A stretch of 64,000 bases of DNA from an uncultured Eubacteriales bacterium (GTDB lineage Bacteria > Bacillota > Clostridia > Christensenellales > Borkfalkiaceae). Location of the stretch: assembly GCA_900540805.1 (NCBI GenBank), contig UQHL01000009.1, positions 45,911 through 109,910 of the forward strand, in the 5' to 3' direction. Made by a program: the position numbers and the translations under genes. Shown here in pieces: positions 8,867 through 16,920 of the stretch (position 1 is the first letter of the stretch; each line of letters opens with the position of its first letter). The notes below the pieces were generated by a model. It made no database searches. It was not told the DNA's origin and was given only the letters and a program-made list of their open reading frames with translations.

Positions 8867-10516
8867 TCATTCCTCCGTCCGGAAGCGGTATTCCTCCACC
8901 GCGTCCTGCCAAGGAGCGGGATCGACGGCCATACCTTTAAGATACTCGCTCACCGAATGGCCTTCCTGTCCGGGTTGGAAATACTTGGCGACGTTTGCCG
9001 ACGTATTTACCGTGGAAACCCAGGTATAAAGATATGAACAATACTTTGCCCCTTCGTCCTGCAAAAAGCGGCTGACGGGAAGTTCTTCGAAAACAATCTG
9101 TGCGGAATTGTTATATTCATACGTCAAACGTCCGAAAGGCGTCATCTTATCGAGATATTCCTGCGTCATGGTATAGTTATAGGGACGCATAACCCCCGAC
9201 TCCGCCGTGGCAATACGCAGCCCCTCGTCCGAATGACAGAACTGCAGGAAAAGCCCCGCCGCGTCCTTAACCTGGGAAGCATTGTTCATGAAGATCAACG
9301 AACACCCCGAGGTACAGGCTACCGTGTTTCCCTCTGCGGACGAGCCGTCGTCCGCCTGAGGCATGGGCATAATCCCGAATTCACGCGTGCCATAAGCGTA
9401 AGCGTCGTTTTTATATTCATCGACCATGACGTTCATGGTATCGTTCGCTTCCCGCTCCCACCAGGGGCCATCTACGATCATCGCCACGGGCTTTACCTTC
9501 GACGACTCTTTCGACAGTTCGCAGCTCAATAAAAATTCGTCCTGCGCCGCATAGTTGGTATGCGAGGTCTGGAAAGTTTTCGTGCTGTAATAATCGGGAT
9601 TGGTGATTAATCTTTCGGTAAATTCGAGAGCATACTTTTTCCCCGACTGCCCGTTTTTCAGACGGTACGCGTCTTCGAGAGTGACTTCGCCAAAATCGCT
9701 GTCCTCTCCTTCGAGCGTATAGTTTAACATAAAGTCGTTATAACCTTCGTAATCGGCAAACATATTCGTCAGATAAGATGTAAAATAATAAGCCTGAGAC
9801 CCTAAAAAGGTAAGAGGTAAAACCCCGTCGTCCACCATTTTGTCGAGAAGGGCGAAAAAATCGCTCTGCGTAACGGGCAGTCCGTCATCAAAAGTCCCCG
9901 CGATTCCGTCCTGTCCCGCGGATTTTGCAGTGCCGTCGTTCCACGCGCCCGCGCTATCGACGTAATATTTCTTTTCTTGGAAAAGCGCGACGTCGTAAAT
10001 CATCTGGTAACTCGCCTGATACCAGGGAAGCGCATACACCTTCCCTTCCACATCGTAGTAATCCTTGACGGCGGGCGTGACTTTATCCCAAAGGGTTTTG
10101 TCTTCGCCGAACTCGCTGAGCTTCTCGTCTTTGATATACTTCGTCATATCGGCGATATAGCCTTTCGTGCGGAATTGCTTAAGATATTCGCTGCCGACGT
10201 AATCCATAAAGTACAAATCCGCTTTTTCCGTGGTGAATTTATTGAGTATCGTGCCGGCGTCCATGTCGGAGATGCCCGGCAACGGCATAATCTGTATTTC
10301 GGGATGCAGTTTTTCAAACGCTTCCTTAAGCGCAGGCATCCAGGATTTACCTAAACCGCCGTTATAGTACTTGACATATACCTGCGTTCTGTTTTCATCG
10401 ACTTCTTCGCCCGAATTAGGCCGAAGCCCGCCGCAGGCCGTGACGCACGTAAGGCACATCATTCCCGTCAGCGCCCCCACTATAAGCTTCTGCCACTTTT
10501 TGTTTCCTTTCATCAT
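8867..10516 (-). CDS. Extracellular sugar-binding lipoprotein of ABC transporter (locus A)
   Basis: The protein has 549 residues with a lipoprotein signal (Cys28 in TACGG). GGAGG stands 6 bases before the first of two ATG codons, which fixes the start at 10516. It belongs to the large family-1 solute-binding proteins: the mature N-terminus begins with VYVKYYNGGLGKSW, and hinge-like and ligand-pocket regions include GPWWEREA and a C-terminal YTWVSTVN segment. It is the capture subunit for the two permeases downstream. The same YYNGGLG/VYDGGLG opening and the GPWWE/GNWWE segment occur in the binding protein at 57293, so the two transporters are sisters. The ligand is unknown; neighbouring genes hint at mannosides. 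Confidence 0.92.
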   Translation of the reverse strand: MMKGNKKWQKLIVGALTGMMCLTCVTACGGLRPNSGEEVDENRTQVYVKYYNGGLGKSWMPALKEAFEKLHPEIQIMPLPGISDMDAGTILNKFTTEKADLYFMDYVGSEYLKQFRTKGYIADMTKYIKDEKLSEFGEDKTLWDKVTPAVKDYYDVEGKVYALPWYQASYQMIYDVALFQEKKYYVDSAGAWNDGTAKSAGQDGIAGTFDDGLPVTQSDFFALLDKMVDDGVLPLTFLGSQAYYFTSYLTNMFADYEGYNDFMLNYTLEGEDSDFGEVTLEDAYRLKNGQSGKKYALEFTERLITNPDYYSTKTFQTSHTNYAAQDEFLLSCELSKESSKVKPVAMIVDGPWWEREANDTMNVMVDEYKNDAYAYGTREFGIMPMPQADDGSSAEGNTVACTSGCSLIFMNNASQVKDAAGLFLQFCHSDEGLRIATAESGVMRPYNYTMTQEYLDKMTPFGRLTYEYNNSAQIVFEELPVSRFLQDEGAKYCSYLYTWVSTVNTSANVAKYFQPGQEGHSVSEYLKGMAVDPAPWQDAVEEYRFRTEE

Positions 10517-10537
10517 GTCTTACCTCCGAATTTTTAT

Positions 10538-11500
10538 TTATAGTCTATACGAACGGAACGGATCGGGGATTTCCACTTTTCCCTCGCAGGAATCCCCCAA
10601 GCCGCTGTAAAGAATTACTTTGCCGTCGTCCGCGGCATCGCAGATACCCGAAGTAAACGCACAGTAGGCCAGCGCAGGGCGTTTACACTCCGCATCCGGA
10701 TAATCCGAACGGACGCCGATCACTTTCTTTTCGAGAATCCGATTGATCGAAGGGCGATAGACGTACGCCACGTTGACATAGATGGGATATTCAACGCCGT
10801 TTTCATACATGGTGTATCCCTGATGCCCGATCAGTCCGATCAGATCGTCCTGCAGGGCGACGGGTTGATTCACCCCGCCCCATTCCATTTTTCCGAATAC
10901 CTCGGGTATGTACGCCGCCTTTTCGATTACCTCCGCGTCCAGGTCGTCCAGGCTGTCGATCACCGTATAGCCGACCTGAGAAATCGTCCCGTATTTCTCC
11001 ATGATGTCGTCGCAGCGGGGACGGGAGAACACGCCGATTTTGCCGTCGGGAAGCTCGACGAGGCGGATATCTTTCATAAAATCGGGCCCCGTCGTAAAAT
11101 ACTTGAGCGCAAAGGGACTCTTTCCTCTGTAAAAATAAACGTAATAGGTTTTGATCTTCCCTTTTTCCTTGACGACGTGCGTACCGCCCAGGATATATTC
11201 GCCCGCGATTTTCAAAAAGAACGGATCCTCGAGCGGATATGTTTCCACTCCTTCCACCCTTACGAAAGTCCCGTCCGCCTTACATTCGAACAGCATCGTG
11301 ACGGAAGTCGCCCATTCGGTACGCTTTTCCACTCTGCCCCAGATGTACGTTTTGCCTTCAAAATCAAAGGGAACGGAACAGTTATACACGTCGCGGTCGT
11401 CTCCCGGCCTGAACTGCAACAGCTCCCCTTGGGGACGCTGTCTTACCGACAAATATTCCTCTATATATTCTGCAATACTCTTTACTTTATTTTCCGACAT
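10538..11500 (-). CDS. DUF1861 / MTP-1 family protein (predicted five-bladed propeller)
   Basis: The protein has 320 residues, the usual length, with no signal peptide, so it is cytosolic. Diagnostic segments are RDVYNCSVPF (~36-45), TTGPDFMKDIRLVELPDGKIGVF, TVIDSLDDLDAEVIEKA, EWGGVNQP, GVRSDYPDAE and the terminal IPDPF. These identify the DUF1861 family with good confidence. As I recall, this family is related to GH130-type propellers and to Leishmania dual mannosyltransferase/phosphorylases. A beta-mannoside phosphorylase role is therefore plausible but not proven. It sits 20 bases downstream of a GH38-like enzyme and 21 bases upstream of the sugar-binding protein gene, which supports a role in breaking down imported oligosaccharides. 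Confidence 0.88.
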   Translation of the reverse strand: MSENKVKSIAEYIEEYLSVRQRPQGELLQFRPGDDRDVYNCSVPFDFEGKTYIWGRVEKRTEWATSVTMLFECKADGTFVRVEGVETYPLEDPFFLKIAGEYILGGTHVVKEKGKIKTYYVYFYRGKSPFALKYFTTGPDFMKDIRLVELPDGKIGVFSRPRCDDIMEKYGTISQVGYTVIDSLDDLDAEVIEKAAYIPEVFGKMEWGGVNQPVALQDDLIGLIGHQGYTMYENGVEYPIYVNVAYVYRPSINRILEKKVIGVRSDYPDAECKRPALAYCAFTSGICDAADDGKVILYSGLGDSCEGKVEIPDPFRSYRL

Positions 11501-11520
11501 ATTTTCTGCTACCTTTTTTA

Positions 11521-13422
11521 TTATTTCTCTTGCTTTCCATTTGTCTCGGCGCCGAACTCGGAAAGGACAAATTCAAAATTGAAATTCCCTTCTATCCATT
11601 GAGGAAAATTCGTTCCCCATTGGTTATTGAAAAGGTTGACGACGAAAGAGGGCTTATACCTTCTTTTTCCGCCGCCGTTCCACTCCATAATCGCGTTTTT
11701 ACCGAAAGAAACGAGCGGCGCATCTATCGAGGCAAGTTTGACGTTTCCTATCCGCGCGTATCCGTCCATCGCCCACAAAATATGATTGGCATCCTTGACG
11801 ATATCCGTCTCGACGTCTATCTCCCTGCCGCACTTTTCCACGACATAAGGTCCCTTTGCCTCGGGGACGGAGAAAATCATATTTCCCGCCTCGACGAACG
11901 GCGTCGCACGTTTGTCTTTCAGCGACAGCCTCACGCGCACGCCCTGCGGCGTAGGCTTTATCGCCAGCGTATATCCTTCGGCATTTCCGTATTCCGCATA
12001 GCTTTCTTTCGGCGTCCCGTAACGGAGAATCAACGCTCCGTCCTTCCACTCGCTTTCCTTTAAGCGGGCATGAAAAACTTTATTTTCTATCTCGGGATAA
12101 CGGTCCTTTCCGAAATCCACCGTTGACCAGTCGTTAAACCGAACGAGATATTTTTTCATAAACAGATGCAAGGCGTCTGCCCCGGCAATCCGATATTCGT
12201 ACCCGAGCGTCACTTTTCGGCCGCCGGGAAGCGTGACGACGGCTTTCTCGTTTTCCAACGCCACCCCATACCGCGTCTCTCCGTCCTCGTTCGTTTCCTT
12301 CAACGGGCCGACCTTTTCCGAAAGCTTTTGTACAATTTCTTCGAGGCGATACACCCGCGCCCGCTGTTCCTCCCAGCTTTGTTCCGCCAAAGCATATTCG
12401 GGGCGGGCGGCGCGTTCTTGAAGGAATTTTTTCTTTTCGTACTCTCTTTCGTAGCCTATGTATCGGCAGACGTTTATGCCGAAGGTATGCTCGACAAATT
12501 GCAGGGCAAGATCGCGGAATTCCTTCGCTTCGGCGGAGATATCGGCACCGTTTCGTTCGGCCTCGTCGCTTAAGCGATAAAAAAATGAACGCGCGCGGCG
12601 GTATTTTCCCATGACGCAGGGATATGTGCCCCCGCCGTGGATCCAGGTATCGCCCAGCTCGCCGCGGACGACGGGCAGATCGGACAAATCGCACTTCAAA
12701 AGCTCCCGTGCGAAATCGTCCATGCTTCCCGTCCGAAACGTCCAGCTTTTCGGGAGCTGCCGCTTCATTTCTTCGATCACGGCGGCGCTGTGTCCGCCCT
12801 CGTTGTCGCCCGTCTGGTTGAGCGCCATCCACACGGGATATTTCCAGCCGCGTGGCGGACGAATCCGGCTGCCGTAAAAACGGGTGTACATCGTCAGAAG
12901 ACGATTGCCGTCCGTGTCCTCCCACCAAAACAAGAGCGGGACGTCGGGCGGAGTGCTGTACGGATTTTTTCCCAAATGCAGAAACCGCACCCCCGACCGC
13001 ACCAGCGGACGGATCAGCGCGGACGTATGCCCGGGGACGTCCGTCATTTTCGCACTGAGGGGAAATGGCTTGGAAAAGGTTTCGCTGTAACGGCGCGCCG
13101 CCGTAAACAGATCGTCCATCTGCCGCCCGCTCATCAATTCGGTATGTACGGTAAAGGGAAGCGCATGACAGGTAATCTTATCCTCGCGGATTAGCCCGGC
13201 GAGAGCTTCACGCACCGAAGGCGCGCAGTTGTCGTAAATATCCATCAGAAGCCAGGCGGGCAGCGTCCAACGATACGTCTCCGCTTCACCGTTTTTTTCC
13301 GTTTCGCGGCAAACGGCAATGACCTTTTCGATAATCTCTTCGCGGTACTTCCTGCGGATATTTTCCGCCGAATCCGTATAACCGTAATCGAAATGAGTTT
13401 TGAATACTCCGATAACCTGCAT
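11521..13422 (-). CDS. DUF5054 protein, GH38-like glycosidase
   Basis: The protein has 633 residues and no signal peptide. It opens with GVFKTHFDYGYTD (5-17), where His10 and Asp12 match the metal ligands of GH38 enzymes (H-x-D-x-G). The segment KMTDVPGHT (125-133) offers Asp128 as the likely nucleophile, by analogy with the D-P-F-G-H motif of GH38. The second half holds beta-rich domains ending in NLFNNQWGTNFPQWIEG, as in retaining alpha-mannosidases. GH38 enzymes hydrolyse alpha-mannosides; whether DUF5054 members do so is not known to me. It is the first gene of the locus A operon. The ribosome site is weak (TAGGTA). Confidence 0.85.
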   Translation of the reverse strand: MQVIGVFKTHFDYGYTDSAENIRRKYREEIIEKVIAVCRETEKNGEAETYRWTLPAWLLMDIYDNCAPSVREALAGLIREDKITCHALPFTVHTELMSGRQMDDLFTAARRYSETFSKPFPLSAKMTDVPGHTSALIRPLVRSGVRFLHLGKNPYSTPPDVPLLFWWEDTDGNRLLTMYTRFYGSRIRPPRGWKYPVWMALNQTGDNEGGHSAAVIEEMKRQLPKSWTFRTGSMDDFARELLKCDLSDLPVVRGELGDTWIHGGGTYPCVMGKYRRARSFFYRLSDEAERNGADISAEAKEFRDLALQFVEHTFGINVCRYIGYEREYEKKKFLQERAARPEYALAEQSWEEQRARVYRLEEIVQKLSEKVGPLKETNEDGETRYGVALENEKAVVTLPGGRKVTLGYEYRIAGADALHLFMKKYLVRFNDWSTVDFGKDRYPEIENKVFHARLKESEWKDGALILRYGTPKESYAEYGNAEGYTLAIKPTPQGVRVRLSLKDKRATPFVEAGNMIFSVPEAKGPYVVEKCGREIDVETDIVKDANHILWAMDGYARIGNVKLASIDAPLVSFGKNAIMEWNGGGKRRYKPSFVVNLFNNQWGTNFPQWIEGNFNFEFVLSEFGAETNGKQEK

Positions 13423-13454
13423 ATAAACTGATACCTATTTCTTTTATTACTTGT

Positions 13455-13486
13455 ATTATACCCCCCCCCCGTCTTTATTTCTTGTC
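13455..13486 (-). promoter_or_regulatory. Locus A operon promoter with ten-G spacer tract
   Basis: A perfect -10 box TATAAT (13455-13460) faces the DUF5054 gene. Directly upstream lies a run of ten G (13461-13470 as C on the plus strand). No good -35 box is found at 17 bases; the nearest candidate, GACAAG (13481-13486), is 20 bases away. This fits either an activator-dependent promoter, with the divergent AraC gene as activator, or a promoter whose strength varies with tract length. Confidence 0.6.
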
Positions 13487-13567
13487 TTTTTATTTCATAT
13501 TATTGCTGTTTTATAACATAGAAGAAAATGGGAAAAGAGGATTTTTTTATTCTTGAAGCAAAAACAG

Positions 13568-13596
13568 TTGACTTTTTTCCTGCGAAAATATATCAT
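13568..13596 (+). promoter_or_regulatory. Sigma-A promoter of the locus A AraC regulator gene
   Basis: TTGACT (13568-13573) and TATCAT (13591-13596) are 17 bases apart, with the start codon at 13618. The implied leader is about 15 bases and includes GGGAGA as ribosome site. This rules out an in-frame ATG at 13528, which would lie upstream of the promoter. Confidence 0.75.
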
Positions 13597-13617
13597 AATG
13601 ATACGGGAGAAAAAATT

Positions 13618-14460
13618 ATGTTGAAATTTAAGGCGCAGGATCAGCTCGAATATTTTCAATATGGTTTGGGCGTAAACTGCGATTACGAATTTCCCATCAT
13701 GCACACGCACGACTATTGGGAATTCGATTTCGTACAGTTCGATTTCGAGCATTTGATCAACGGAAAAACCCAGCACGTCTATCCAAACTCTATTTTGATC
13801 GTCAAGCCGTCGGACGAACATCTCATTCGCGCGCTTCCGTCAAAATACAACAACAATAAAGCCCCCACGCACCTCAACGTCAAGGTGACGAAAGAAAAGC
13901 TGCGGGAGCTTCTCGATCCCATCGATAATAAACTGTACGGCTTTCTCGAAAAAGCCGCACCGCTGAGCATGCAGCTGAACGACGATCCTTCCGCAGGCGT
14001 ACTGAAAAACTTCCTTTTTACCCTTTTATGGAGCACAAACGTCGAAAATAACCTCGTTATGCTGAAAACCGCGGTATATCTCATCGTAGGCCTGTTCCAT
14101 CGGGAGATTTACGAAAAATCCGTCTCCGCCATACACACGCCCACCGAAGTCGATGAGATTATAAAAAAAATGAATTCGCAAAAATATCTCGCCTGCCCGA
14201 TCTCCGAGATTACCGCCGAAAGCAATTACAGCTACATGCAGCTTACGCGGCTTTTCCGCAAGACCACGGGCATGACCATGCAGGACTATTTCCTCTATGT
14301 CAAGCTGGAATACGCGGCCCAGCAACTGCGTCTCACCAAGCGTCTGACCATCGATATTTCAAACGATATCGGCATCTTCAGCCTTAGCCATTTCAATCAT
14401 ATTTTCAAAAGGCGTTTCGGAATTACGCCGGGCGAATACCGCAGGAAATATCACACCTGA
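13618..14460 (+). CDS. AraC-family transcriptional regulator (locus A)
   Basis: The protein has 280 residues. The start at 13618 follows a GGGAGA ribosome site and lies just downstream of a good promoter. The N-terminal ~150 residues form a cupin-like sensor (HTHDYWEFDFVQFDFEHLINGK, with LIVKPSDEHLIRAL). The C-terminal ~95 residues hold two helix-turn-helix motifs (ISEITAESNYSYMQLTRLF; and the TIDISNDIGIFSLSHFNHIFKRRFGITPGEYR signature in two halves). AraC proteins of this layout bind a sugar-derived ligand and activate the adjacent operon. It is divergent from the nine-gene locus A operon, its probable target. Confidence 0.93.
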   Translation: MLKFKAQDQLEYFQYGLGVNCDYEFPIMHTHDYWEFDFVQFDFEHLINGKTQHVYPNSILIVKPSDEHLIRALPSKYNNNKAPTHLNVKVTKEKLRELLDPIDNKLYGFLEKAAPLSMQLNDDPSAGVLKNFLFTLLWSTNVENNLVMLKTAVYLIVGLFHREIYEKSVSAIHTPTEVDEIIKKMNSQKYLACPISEITAESNYSYMQLTRLFRKTTGMTMQDYFLYVKLEYAAQQLRLTKRLTIDISNDIGIFSLSHFNHIFKRRFGITPGEYRRKYHT

Positions 14461-14479
14461 CTTTTTATAAAAAAAGAAC

Positions 14480-14508
14480 CGCCGTAAAAACGGCGATTTC
14501 CTTTTTTT
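14480..14508. terminator. Bidirectional terminator between AraC and isomerase genes
   Basis: The hairpin CGCCGT-AAAA-ACGGCG (14480-14495) is followed on the plus strand by a T-rich tract to 14508 and flanked on the other side by A-rich sequence (14469-14477). It can end transcripts arriving from both convergent genes. Confidence 0.8.
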
Positions 14509-14522
14509 GTCTTTTTCTCACA

Positions 14523-16004
14523 TCAACCGATCACGACGCTTTCTATGTCGAGCAGCTTTGCGAGCTTGACGAACAGGCGTGCATTCCGTCCTATGGAAAG
14601 CGCAAAATGATGCGTCGGCGCGGCGCGGAACCATTCGTCCATATAGGCGTCGGGAGGAAGCGAAAAACGGACGTGCGTCTGCGTGTTGCCGATCCGCATG
14701 ATCTCCCCGTCGGTGGCCGTGCCTTCGGAAATGATCATACGCACCCTGCCGTCCGCCGTCTGGGCAATCCCCAAAGTGCTCACCTCCCCTCTTTTGACCT
14801 TTGCCTCCACGGAGACGCCCGTGCCGCGCTTGCCGTGATATACGCCCATACCGCGAAGCAGCGGCGCCCCCTCGGCAATACGGATATGGAAGGGGCCGTC
14901 GTGTCCCACAAGGATCGTGCCCTGCTCGTAATCGCTTGTAACGATTTCGCAGAAACTCCCGCCCACCCCTAAAAGGTCGCACAGCTTCATGGCGATACCC
15001 GTTTTGATATCCGCTTCGCCCGCACAGGGAACGTGTTTGGCCGTCAAAAGCGAATGTCCGACGATAAATCCGCTTTGTATCCGCTCGTATTCGCCCCCGT
15101 CCGCCCCGTGGTAATAATACGCCAGGGCGTCGAGCTTAAATTCCTCTACGGTGCGCTGCTGGGCGCAGGCGACCCTTGCAGACCAAGTCAGTTGTTCGGG
15201 CGTTGGACGGCGGGCTTCCGCCGCAGCTTCCGAATCCCCGCCGATTTCGAAAAGCGAACGTATCTCCTTCAGCTTTTCCGCCGTCTCCGCTTCGGTCACA
15301 CGATCGAGGCTGCGTTTGATATCGCACATTTCCAAAATCCTGATATCGATCCCGAACGCGGAGGAGAGAAGCGTGAAATCGCTGTACATATCCAGCATTC
15401 CTTCATAATAATTGCCGAGGAAACCGAAGCGGCTGCCCTTCAGCTTCGCCACGGCGTCCGCCGCCCTCAGCCACTCCGCAATCTCTCTCCAGGCGGCAAC
15501 CGCTTCGGCTCTGTCCGCGGTACGCTCGTCGGCAAGCGAACAGGCGGGCGTTTCCGTCTGCCCGAGCAATCCGTTGATGACGGTATAACCGACGCTACAG
15601 CGCGCAAGAGCGTTACAGATTTCGGGGACGGCGCAGGCGTTGCAGTGCGCCAGCCATTCTCCCGTATCCGTTTTCGCATAGTTAATCTTCGCGCAGGGCT
15701 GGAGATTGAGAACGATCGTCTCGGCGCGGCAGGTTTTATGTACTGGCAAAACGTTTGACGACGGCGAATAGGTGGCTACGTGGCAGAATATAAGGGAAAC
15801 GCCCTCGCGGTTGAAATATTCGCCCGCCTTCGTTCCCGCTTCAAAGCTGTCCACCAGGCCGAAGTTGCATATTTCGACGTCGGCAAGATTTGACATTTTT
15901 TCGCCGATAAATTTCCCGTAGGCGGTCAGGCGGTCTTTCAAGCCTTCAAATTGCCCCCAATAGGGTCTGTTTCCGCAGGAATATAATCCGATTTTCGTTT
16001 TCAT
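14523..16004 (-). CDS. L-fucose/L-arabinose isomerase family protein
   Basis: The protein has 493 residues, near the usual length of the family. The start at 16004 (MKTKIGLYSCG) has AGGAG upstream; an in-frame ATG further upstream lacks one. Family features are the opening GLYSCGNRPYWGQFEGL, the Rossmann-like first half, and the C-terminal WFRAAPTHHFALSIG, where the two histidines match the metal-binding region. These enzymes convert an aldose to a ketose with Mn2+. Fucose or arabinose are the best-known substrates, but the sugar cannot be told here. It is divergent from the AraC gene at 16045, with only 40 bases between the start codons. Confidence 0.85.
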   Translation of the reverse strand: MKTKIGLYSCGNRPYWGQFEGLKDRLTAYGKFIGEKMSNLADVEICNFGLVDSFEAGTKAGEYFNREGVSLIFCHVATYSPSSNVLPVHKTCRAETIVLNLQPCAKINYAKTDTGEWLAHCNACAVPEICNALARCSVGYTVINGLLGQTETPACSLADERTADRAEAVAAWREIAEWLRAADAVAKLKGSRFGFLGNYYEGMLDMYSDFTLLSSAFGIDIRILEMCDIKRSLDRVTEAETAEKLKEIRSLFEIGGDSEAAAEARRPTPEQLTWSARVACAQQRTVEEFKLDALAYYYHGADGGEYERIQSGFIVGHSLLTAKHVPCAGEADIKTGIAMKLCDLLGVGGSFCEIVTSDYEQGTILVGHDGPFHIRIAEGAPLLRGMGVYHGKRGTGVSVEAKVKRGEVSTLGIAQTADGRVRMIISEGTATDGEIMRIGNTQTHVRFSLPPDAYMDEWFRAAPTHHFALSIGRNARLFVKLAKLLDIESVVIG

Positions 16005-16044
16005 TTTTATTTTTTCTCCTGATTTCAATCGATAGAGGTTTATC

Positions 16045-16914
16045 ATGGCTTACACAGAAAAACTGCAAAATTTTTGGTCGTCCGATTCGAAACGACTGTT
16101 CGTGACGACCTCTCCCTTCGGTAGGCAAACTTATTTCTATCCGCAGGAGCTCGGTTGGTTTAAGACCGAATATCCCTATTTTGTAGAGCGGGAAGGCTTT
16201 GACAGCCATTTTATCCTCGTCACGGTCTCGGGCGAAGGCGCCCTGGAATACGAAGGAAAAAAGTATCGTTTAGACGCTTCCTCCGTAGCCTGGATAGACT
16301 GCTTCCAGCGCCACCGTTACTATACCCCCGAAGGAAAAGCGCCGTGGGTCTTTTTTTGGCTGCATTTTACGGGACTTTCCGCCAAGGGGTATTACCAGCA
16401 GTTTCGCAGCGGCAACGGTTCGCCCTTGCTCCGCGTCAAAAATCCTCTGCCCTTTCAAAACAAAATCCGCAATCTGATCACCTTGGAAGAGACTGCCTCC
16501 CCGAAAAAGGAGGCGCTTTCCTCCATGGTGATCGTCGAGTTGCTGACCGCGATCTTATGCTTGTCTTTCAAGGCCGCGGCGACGAGCAACGGGATTCCCC
16601 GATTTTTGAGGGAGACAGCCGACGAGATGGACAAACGCTTTACCGAATATCTGTCCCTCACCTACTTTGCGGAAAAGCACCACGTCAACGCCTCCTATCT
16701 TTCGCGGGAATTCCGTCGGCATTTCGGCGTAACGCTGAAACAGTATCTCACGCGGAAACGTATTTCCAAAGCGAAAGAATATCTGAAATATTCCGATCTG
16801 ACCGTCTCGGAAATCGCCGAACGCACGGGGTTTGAAAACAGCAGTTACTTTATCCGCACCTTCAAAAAATCCGAAGCCGTTTCGCCTCTTGCATTTCGCC
16901 GCAGCGGACAATAA
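16045..16914 (+). CDS. AraC-family transcriptional regulator (locus B)
   Basis: The protein has 289 residues. The N-terminal cupin-like part includes TVSGEGALEYEGKKYRLD and a conserved ...PWVFFWLHFTG segment typical of AraC sugar sensors. The C-terminal ~100 residues hold the double helix-turn-helix (YFAEKHHVNASYLSREFRRH and LTVSEIAERTGFENSSYFIR). GAGG lies 8 bases before the ATG. It lies between the isomerase gene (divergent) and the GH20 gene (convergent, 6 bases from stop to stop). It probably controls the isomerase and perhaps the GH20 and GH35 genes. Confidence 0.92.
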   Translation: MAYTEKLQNFWSSDSKRLFVTTSPFGRQTYFYPQELGWFKTEYPYFVEREGFDSHFILVTVSGEGALEYEGKKYRLDASSVAWIDCFQRHRYYTPEGKAPWVFFWLHFTGLSAKGYYQQFRSGNGSPLLRVKNPLPFQNKIRNLITLEETASPKKEALSSMVIVELLTAILCLSFKAAATSNGIPRFLRETADEMDKRFTEYLSLTYFAEKHHVNASYLSREFRRHFGVTLKQYLTRKRISKAKEYLKYSDLTVSEIAERTGFENSSYFIRTFKKSEAVSPLAFRRSGQ

Positions 16915-16920
16915 ACCGCC

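Noticed and set aside
13461..13470. Ten-G run as a simple sequencing artefact
   Set aside because: It cannot be excluded, but its position directly upstream of a perfect -10 box was striking enough to report with that caveat.
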